Assembly (NCBI GenBank): GCA_018400755.1
Contig: JAGYLU010000012.1
Location: forward strand, 1 to 43,494
Reading direction: 5' to 3'
Origin: Acholeplasmataceae bacterium
GTDB lineage: Bacteria; Bacillota_I; Bacilli_A; Acholeplasmatales; Acholeplasmataceae
Length of the DNA: 43,494 nucleotides
In this document: piece by piece, positions 40,001-43,494 of the stretch
How the letters are laid out: each line of letters begins with the position of its first letter
Numbering within the stretch: the first letter of the stretch is position 1
The notes under the pieces: generated by a model
The model's input: the letters and a program-made list of their open reading frames with translations, nothing else
What the model was told of the DNA's origin: nothing
Database searches by the model: none
Made by a program: the position numbers and the translations under genes

Positions 40001-43000
40001 ATTGTTGAAGATCTGCTCGTCGACATCGAATTGCTCGATGGCCTAAGTCTTGACCTTGATGCCTTACTTGCCGCACCAGGACAGGTCCTTGATGCCAATG
40101 GCAATCTTGATGCTGGCGATCTCAGAAGACTGTTCGTCACCCTGAGTCATCTGGGCGTCACATCGATCGATGGCTTCTCCAGCCTTGGACTCGATGCCCT
40201 GCAAACACTTGCGACAACGACTGAAGGCGACGTCAATGGTCTTGGTTATGTGGCTGAAACAAGAATCGTCCAATATCTCTTGGGCGCATTGCTTGGAACT
40301 GAGAACCTTGTTCCTTGGGCGATGGATCTAGTCAGCAACATGATCGGTATCGATTTGGTTGAAGTTGAGTTTGACTTCAACGGATACCTGACCGAATTCG
40401 AACCCAGACGGATGGGCAGTGCCGCCATCTATGACCTGTTGCTCGCCGCTGCCGCGGTTGATATTGATGCGTTGACATCTGGCGATCTTGATTTGGCACT
40501 TGCCTATAGTTTCCTTGATCAGCCATTTGCGAACATCACCGGTGACCGTTTGGCACTGATCTTCGGTTCTGACATCCTCAACGATCTCCTTAGGGCAGTT
40601 GTTGAACATGGACCGGTTGCCGATTTCGTCGCTAACCTTGCCAACGATCAACTCGCAGGCGTTCTCGAATCACTCGATCCGACGCTCGAATCACGTGATC
40701 TTGTTGCTGCCGACCTCGGTCTTGCCTATGAGCTGATCGATGAGGCCGCGCTACGCGCTTTGTTGGTTGCCATTCAGGATACCGGACTACAGTCCATCGA
40801 TGAAGCACTTGATATCGCTGACATCGAAGCTGTCGGAGATCTCTTTGATCTCGGTACCTCTCCGGCGAAACTGATGGCCATCCTTGAAGCACCTCTTGTC
40901 CACCACCTCCTGAGCACCGTCCTCACGATTGACATCTGGAGTGACGTGGCCGCCCAATACATCAACATTCTTGCGGCTGACCTCGGTGTTGAAATCACCG
41001 CTGACCTGCTTGCTCTCGATGAAACACTCATCGGTGAAGATGGTATGGTCGCAGTCCAGGATCTCTATGACCTGGTTGTGGTCGCTTATGTGGTCCTCTC
41101 AAGTGGCACTGACATCACCCCGCTCTACTTGCAGAAGCTCGAAAACAACATCGTGATCGGTGGCGGTTGGAGTCAGTCAAGAATTGACCATATCCTTGAT
41201 TCGAAGATTCTCTATAGTTACATCAACCGTTTCCTGACATCGACCGATGTCAAGGAAATCGTGGCAGACCTGGCCAATGACCAGCTTGCAAACCTAGACC
41301 TTGGATTTGACATTCCGATCGAAGCTGCTGGCTTGAATGTTCCGCCAATGGCCTTTGATGAAGATGGCAACTTCAAGCGTTCCGAAATCCTGGCGATGCT
41401 TGGTGCATTCAATGCACTTGGCCTCGAAAGCTGGGATGATTTGAACAACTTCACGGACATCACCTACATCCACGACAAACTTTCAAACACATTGTTCGTC
41501 GACAAACTCTTCGAATCCGAATTGATCCATGTCAGCCTTTCAGACTTCTTCAATAACGAAGCCGCACTGGCTGAACTGGCATCCATCGCTTCGACCTTTG
41601 TTGAAGACCTGACAGGTGTTGCCCACACGTTTACGGCCGCAGACCTTGACTTCACGGAAGTTAAGTACGGTCTCTTTGAGGCTGACCTCATGAAGGTCAG
41701 TGAAATCAAGCAATTCCTCGTCTCCGCTACTGTGATTGACTGGCTCGCTCTTGATACTTCTGATCTTGGCGCATTGGTCGATCTCGCATCCGACAACATT
41801 GATGAGTTGCTCCAATCGAACTTCCTGATGGCGGTTCTTGACAAGGTCCTAAACCTTGAGACTGACCCGCTCAATCTCAGATCGTTCTATGTTGATCTGG
41901 CGAATCAGTTCATACCTGATCTTGGCATCAGCCTACTCGACGGTTTCACAGTGACCGAAGACCTCCTTGTCTTCAGTGATGTTGTCAACGGTGTTGGTGT
42001 TCTTGACAAGGCCCATCTAATCGCAATTGTGGACGCCGCAGCTCTGATTGACTTTGATAGCCTCTCGGCTGACACAGTCTTCGCATTCATCAACAATGAT
42101 CAGAACGGCAACGGCGTGGAAGACTATGAAGACCTGTTCGCTTCGAACATCCTCATGAGCCTTCTCACCAATGCCCTTCAAAATGATGGCGTGATCACCA
42201 TCACCGCTGGTCTGATTGAAGATGCGGTCAGTGGTATCAGCCTACTCGATGGTCTCACCCTTGACTATGAAGGTCTGGCTGCTGTGCCTGGCACTATGGT
42301 TGATGGCAATGGCTTCTTCGATGTCATGGATGTCCGCCGTCTCTTCACGACCCTCTCGATGATTGGTGTCGAAAGCATCGATGACCTCTCAACTGTTGGC
42401 CTAGATGCGCTTGAAATGCTTGTCACAAACGATGACGAAGGTGTTGATGGTCTCAGATTCATTGCTGAAACCAAGACAGTCCGTTATCTCCTTGATGCCG
42501 CTCTCAAGACCGAAGGCCTTGTCGAGTGGGGACTAGGGCTTGCCGAAGACGTTGTTGACATTGACTTCTCAATGATCGACTTCTCATTCGACACATACGA
42601 TGATGTTGAAGGCAGACTCTCGGTTGAAAATCTCTATGACCTGCTGATTGCTGCCGCGGCTGTTGATCTCTCGATCCTCGAAGAATCATTTACCGTCGCC
42701 TATGTCTATGGATATTTGGCTCCGGCATATGATCACATCGCTGGTGACAGACTCTCTCTCATTTATGGATCAGATATTTTGACAGATGTCCTAAAGACCG
42801 TCATTGAAGATGTCAACGTCCGTAAGTATTTGGTTGATCTGATCAATCCGGAACTTGAAGCAGCGGTTCAAGGCCTCAATTCAAGTCTGACCGTTCGTGC
42901 GCTCGCACCGATTGATCTTGGACTCTCTTATGACTTGATTGACGAAGCCGCCATGCGCGCGCTTCTTGAAGCCGTTGAAGCAACGGGCATCAATTCGATT

Positions 43001-43494
43001 TCCGAAGCCCTGGCACTCACGACTCCGAATGCGATCTTCGATGCTTTGAATCTCGCAAACACCGACGATGTCCTCATGGGTCTCTTGTCCGCACCGCTCG
43101 TCCATCATCTGATCAGCACCGTGCTGACCATTGATATCTGGAGCGATGTGGCAGCCCAGTATGTGAACATCCTCGCTGCCGACCTTGGCATTGAAGTGAC
43201 AGCTGACCTGCTCGCCCTTGATGAAACGCTGATTGGTGCGGATGACATGGTCGCGGTCGAACACATTTACGATCTCGTGATATCTGCTTATGTTGTCCTC
43301 TCGAACGGCACCGATATCACCCCAGCTTGGGTTCAGACACTCGAAGAAACAGCAACCATCAATGGATTGACCCAAGAACGGATCAACTTCATCCTTGATT
43401 CTGACATTCTCTACAGCTACATCGACCGTTTCATGACCGATGCCGCTGTCAAGGAAATCGTGGCTGATCTCGCCAATGACCAGATCGAAGGTCT
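31016..43494 (+). CDS. Giant CvpA-like membrane protein with hierarchical acidic repeats (3' end beyond window)
   Basis: One open frame of 4,159 codons with no stop before the edge. It starts at ATG 31016, with AAAGGTGG eight bases upstream. Residues 1-200 hold four hydrophobic helices (about 5-25, 32-54, 85-120, 165-195), with GFVRG after the first and GFVSRIFGGALGAVRG before the last. This is the layout of the CvpA family, which acts in colicin export and envelope homeostasis in other bacteria. Everything after is soluble, strongly acidic, Leu/Ile-rich and, in my reading, cysteine-free. It is built of units of about 101-112 residues; from 34361 these recur as an ordered set of seven. Units start like ILDSxIL-x3-ID-x-FL and have a D-x-x-G-x-hydrophobic-x3-E turn. 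The repeats are likely extracytoplasmic. No known family was recognised for them; function unknown. Confidence 0.85.
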   Translation, partial: MPSLLLLQWGIIGIFVLIHFLIGFVRGTSKSGYYTLVSIFLTAVTLLLVSFITIRWFYTPEALVNLIQSQTGGIIPSDIEGYILDPSLSGVVFSLVDLVVRIIAFILIYPILKWLLTFIIFRPIWKHGVLAGQLARQDDRKVRAMAKKAPEDRTMLLPSRRIKIGFVSRIFGGALGAVRGFIVAFVFLLPLLVIASFTSNIGDVSNLDANTVTISIGDRQLDVGTSEYQDILDALDEMNSAGLTSMAQSVKFGDKTLDRLIFDRLFTTNIIDENNRVTRVNYGDELENLMGIARVLIEGGYLDSDFDLESISSDNLDDIKTVFELIGQSTLLSHMIPIGTRFAVESLLPDMIDVNLYDRESSAAALEAFENIDWQNEFMSIYGIVEAVLEFGTVGDLMTYAENPELLFELSPQEGQALADVIRALGNTKVTVLLNVALDYATTLQEAKDFIEWMDPADVEAYLAERLDFAISDLEYFSGDDGEIANIANLIETVFSDEYGDIDLVNLFENISDPEYLLNQDNGEWIGALVEKLVDIQLVVEAIPIGVDYALYGLLNEDFEQELLENIDAALADVDWAGELTNVADIYKEALKLGLSGIFGTDPDYFGIIDEIAVNQGDSLRVVVEKIFEESTAVNTVLEIVSPTLVEKLIEDADLRDLALEALMSDPASGVVDFDFGQEINTILDLVDSLYQFTTVSELINFADMTTDDMVDLAARFGEMSTADVDLFTSQIRNLQVLDRAGASIIDFVAGDISIDMFGATFNPLIPADVDLGAELTAILNLAHYAAGYVGTELEKVDLYEYIDFAGLLADPEFQAYLTDTPANKHSQLLLSNIASFVLTIKDSADLADFLAVPDTLATAEPGSQAWNDEVSALLGAVFNLAGSFDGSSYLTLSVDGISRLLEDLDQLKLGVVGQYADNDLATTAFSGFDDSSILMASIPKVIDHFGEATEDLITGYALTTPASLLDVNGALQPGVLTDLINGLAVVFVGLNETLGFETLGDVTANEDMLVFLDAYSALDDTVVDRLASIQFFQAVISDALLSEEVQAFVRSTVNDMDLGFTVSNNFFAFERDGGVVPVSEITDLLLSVKALGLTSAFLDAPMDNLFDFLQTLDDDALDVIFGSVILREIIDFAVTDENIIAYLVDLVDTELESVLSGADLPIDLNLNVDNIIRSITGIEGDDGLFDVEELKTLIKVFNELGLSSFDDFDNFSDLGYVYDLINTTEVIETLFSSERLLNTISELMTDEALLTDLSIMASEMVQDLVGVTHIFTADHFRFDEDKYGLFELNVRLDPVLKVTEIKQLILSGLRIDFLNLELSDNMIGDVINLANAVGDDGVSNIDFILSSGILMAVLDKVLNLETNPLGLREFYRDLVNSFIPDLGIDILDGVEVTDNLFVFRDISDENGVLLVSELKGILQTLVNLGLDEGFDATELTDYFMEILFSGDDLSEYNDVFASKIILSVVTNLLSEPWVLQIAQNIAEDALVDLIEGNDALAGLPETLVDLIVGTLGKIVDEDGNFDYEDVGRVLVMLNELDIDSTDDLSTIGTDVLNQLLNKDIDGQNGLEYLANTKTVRYVVDAILKDDDLYDYAMAFLEDATGIDFNDSELSANGGAVNLGWIQEPNGKLAIGPEFDDLDNVISVDSFYRLLLAFAAVDIDAILNDELDLAFAYSFLEEPFDDIAGDRLYHIYNSELLEAVLTELIANNGLQAYITDLVNEQIQSAVAGFDASIDVPLLQPEDLGITFELIDETSIRGLLTAIQATGLESIDDALELDTVSEIADFLDFESANEKLTAILETTLVRHLISTVLTTDLWSEVAAQYVNTLAADLGIEITADLIAFDAALLDDEGLVPTEYVYQLVVVGYVILTSGETIDPEYIRNLDLNMTVGGVQKSRIDHILDSVILYNYIDRFLMSTEVKDILADLANEQIADLGFDFTISADKLNVPASALEDGSLKRSEILAILATFNALELDSFDELQNFTDLGYLYDKVTTTDVVETLFESNWIHVGLSRLFANESALAELAELVSGYAEEFLGVPHTFTASDFDFTLDKYGIFAYDDVDDVNLIKVSEVKELIAAGLRIDWLNVDFSDIEGLIDLMLAEGDDNVRNIEAILEANILVAVIDKVLNLETDDLGLRSYLTEVINHFLPDLGIDLLDGVVVSENLLTFRGITDENGVINTDEFIALLEVASLLDFDNISADLAFQLIDTDANGNGVEDFQDVFASKLLLSLLTNVLNETALLDVAQGLIEDIVSGIDMLDGLVIDYDAILSVPGSIVSETGNFDYMDLRRIFVTVGLLGIESIDDFSNISLDAIDTLMNAEEEGVDGLRYVAETRMIRYLLDAVVKQEGIIPFGVDLIADQIGIEMSGADLVFGGQYDDIYGIITADHLYDLLLAAAAVDLSILEESFTITYVYGYTRPAFEGREGDRLSYIYGSEILTDLIKQLINNEGLQNYALDLANEQLESIVSGLDSSIDVPVLTWDDLGITYDLIGEAAIRQLLNAIENTGIVSISQVLALTDIDGIAEQLDLENSLAKTQAILAVPLIHHVLSTVLLTDIWSDVAAQYINILAADFDIEISADLLALDDSLLDGNGMVDVTHLSQVIGSAYAVYTALDGITPAFIRALEDDVTINGKTQSRIDHVLDSELIHTYVDRFLTSMEVKELVAQFLSDQLASFGFEDIPIEAAGLMVPPIALEDGRLKRSEIKAFIGAFNALELDSFDEFQNFTDLTYVYDKLQNTQFVDKLFESNWIHVSLSRTLTSEATLDALAELATTYAEEFTGVEHEFTAADLDFTLEKYALFEEDAELEELLIKVSEVKALLTAATRVDWLNADFGNISGIIDLLMDEGTDGKRNIEAMLEANILMAIFDKVLNLETDDLGLSAYYVEVLNVFLPELGIAELEDIDISADLLVMRGVADENGLLKVSEIVALLDAVQIIGIDAFSADVIFELVNNDSNNNGVEDYQDIFASNIAMSLITNALNNDGLLDLAKGIVEDLLVDIELLDGLSLDLDALLAAPGQVLDANGNLDAGDLRRLFVTLSHLGVTSIDGFSSLGLDALQTLATTTEGDVNGLGYVAETRIVQYLLGALLGTENLVPWAMDLVSNMIGIDLVEVEFDFNGYLTEFEPRRMGSAAIYDLLLAAAAVDIDALTSGDLDLALAYSFLDQPFANITGDRLALIFGSDILNDLLRAVVEHGPVADFVANLANDQLAGVLESLDPTLESRDLVAADLGLAYELIDEAALRALLVAIQDTGLQSIDEALDIADIEAVGDLFDLGTSPAKLMAILEAPLVHHLLSTVLTIDIWSDVAAQYINILAADLGVEITADLLALDETLIGEDGMVAVQDLYDLVVVAYVVLSSGTDITPLYLQKLENNIVIGGGWSQSRIDHILDSKILYSYINRFLTSTDVKEIVADLANDQLANLDLGFDIPIEAAGLNVPPMAFDEDGNFKRSEILAMLGAFNALGLESWDDLNNFTDITYIHDKLSNTLFVDKLFESELIHVSLSDFFNNEAALAELASIASTFVEDLTGVAHTFTAADLDFTEVKYGLFEADLMKVSEIKQFLVSATVIDWLALDTSDLGALVDLASDNIDELLQSNFLMAVLDKVLNLETDPLNLRSFYVDLANQFIPDLGISLLDGFTVTEDLLVFSDVVNGVGVLDKAHLIAIVDAAALIDFDSLSADTVFAFINNDQNGNGVEDYEDLFASNILMSLLTNALQNDGVITITAGLIEDAVSGISLLDGLTLDYEGLAAVPGTMVDGNGFFDVMDVRRLFTTLSMIGVESIDDLSTVGLDALEMLVTNDDEGVDGLRFIAETKTVRYLLDAALKTEGLVEWGLGLAEDVVDIDFSMIDFSFDTYDDVEGRLSVENLYDLLIAAAAVDLSILEESFTVAYVYGYLAPAYDHIAGDRLSLIYGSDILTDVLKTVIEDVNVRKYLVDLINPELEAAVQGLNSSLTVRALAPIDLGLSYDLIDEAAMRALLEAVEATGINSISEALALTTPNAIFDALNLANTDDVLMGLLSAPLVHHLISTVLTIDIWSDVAAQYVNILAADLGIEVTADLLALDETLIGADDMVAVEHIYDLVISAYVVLSNGTDITPAWVQTLEETATINGLTQERINFILDSDILYSYIDRFMTDAAVKEIVADLANDQIEG
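31853..34360 (+). repeat. Divergent single repeat units upstream of the ordered array
   Basis: About 840 codons of the giant gene that carry the same helix-turn pattern as the later units but much more diverged. Recurrent elements are I-D-W-x-N/G-E near 32130 and 32740, V-x2-L-I-x-F-A-D/A-M and S-I-I-D-F. They are not in the seven-unit order. The last one before 34361 (VVPVSEITDLLL region) is already close to the array type. Confidence 0.55.
34361..36700 (+). repeat. Seven-unit super-repeat, copy 1 (780 codons)
   Basis: First complete copy of the ordered set of seven. It is longer and more diverged than later copies. Unit 4 has an insertion around 35490-35560, unit 5 one around 35820-35900, and the calcium-loop-like segment at the unit 3/4 junction is missing. 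Its unit 7 already carries the conserved LWSEVAAQYVN block. Confidence 0.8.
36701..38932 (+). repeat. Seven-unit super-repeat, copy 2 (744 codons)
   Basis: Units start at 36701, 37013, 37349, 37679, 38006, 38309 and 38630, with lengths 104, 112, 110, 109, 101, 107 and 101 residues. Each begins with a helix of the type ILDSVIL, LFESNWI, ILEANIL, VFASKLL, VAETRMI, IYGSEIL or ILAVPLI, and each has a D/G turn in its second half. At the unit 3/4 junction DANGNGVEDFQD looks like a thrombospondin-3 or EF-hand-type calcium loop. Confidence 0.88.
38933..41176 (+). repeat. Seven-unit super-repeat, copy 3 (748 codons)
   Basis: Same seven units in the same order as copy 2, with long blocks nearly identical at the DNA level, for example the DKVLNLETDDLGL block (near 39629) and the SDVAAQYIN block (near 40939). 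The junction loop reads DSNNNGVEDYQD. Confidence 0.88.
41177..43375 (+). repeat. Seven-unit super-repeat, copy 4 (733 codons)
   Basis: Same unit order as copies 2 and 3. Unit 2 is shorter by about ten residues before the DKVLNLETDPL block, which explains the shorter period. The junction loop is DQNGNGVEDYED. Unit 7 is very close to that of copy 3 (AAQYxNILAADLG then ADLLALDETLIG). Confidence 0.88.
43376..43494 (+). repeat. Seven-unit super-repeat, copy 5 (start only)
   Basis: The last 39 codons before the edge match the start of unit 1 (ILDSDILYSYIDRFM, then VKEIVADLANDQI), so the array goes on beyond the window. Confidence 0.85.

Noticed and set aside
31163-43375. Many 60-160-codon frames on the minus strand, and some on the other plus frame, across the giant gene
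   Set aside because: They are shadows of the repeat coding frame: they recur at the same place in each copy, lack ribosome sites, and have odd Ser/Arg-rich composition.
34361-43494. CRISPR array or mobile element as explanation for the repeats
   Set aside because: The repeats are about 2.2 kb long, in frame and diverged at synonymous positions, with no spacers, terminal inverted repeats or transposase.

Overview
The window reads as chromosomal DNA of a low-to-mid GC Bacillota lineage, most likely a free-living Mollicutes-like relative (Acholeplasmatales/Izemoplasmatales type). This rests on gene content: plsX directly followed by rnc as in mycoplasmas, dnaD next to nth, a DnaE-type polymerase, a PdxS/PdxT/PdxR module and strong AGGAGG-type ribosome binding sites. 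UGA acts as a stop, because many ATGA start/stop overlaps need it. The lineage is inference: no rRNA or tRNA gene was seen.

Layout. 1-1425: 3' part of a HAD hydrolase and a DegV lipid-binding protein. 1522-4556: PLP (vitamin B6) synthase genes pdxS-pdxT, divergent from their MocR regulator pdxR. 4540-7856 (minus strand): PadR regulator, a HAAS-domain protein with six two-helix membrane repeats, and an ABC exporter. 7957-14308: a tightly overlapping aromatic amino acid operon (DAHP synthase, prephenate dehydrogenase, aroB, aroA, chorismate mutase, aroE, aroC), preceded by a 12-codon Phe/Tyr-rich leader peptide and an attenuator-like terminator; aroD and aroK are absent. 14314-19278: recG, plsX, rnc, dnaD, nth. 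19369-24405: XRE/TPR-like regulator and a heterodimeric ABC exporter pair. 24452-26531: an Ig-like surface protein gene broken by several frameshifts. 26598-30452: flavodoxin, dnaE and a small two-helix membrane protein.

The most striking object starts at 31016 and runs off the right edge: one open frame of at least 4,159 codons. A CvpA-like four-helix membrane domain is followed by a very acidic repeat domain. The repeat is hierarchical: units of about 101-112 residues, each with a helix-rich start and a short acidic D/G turn, are arranged as an ordered set of seven (about 744 residues, 2.2 kb), and this set recurs in tandem with three complete copies after a longer first copy and a fifth just starting at the edge. 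The likely promoter carries a T10 tract inside its -35/-10 spacer, so expression could vary by slippage. This giant CvpA-repeat protein is the best candidate for an undescribed system here.
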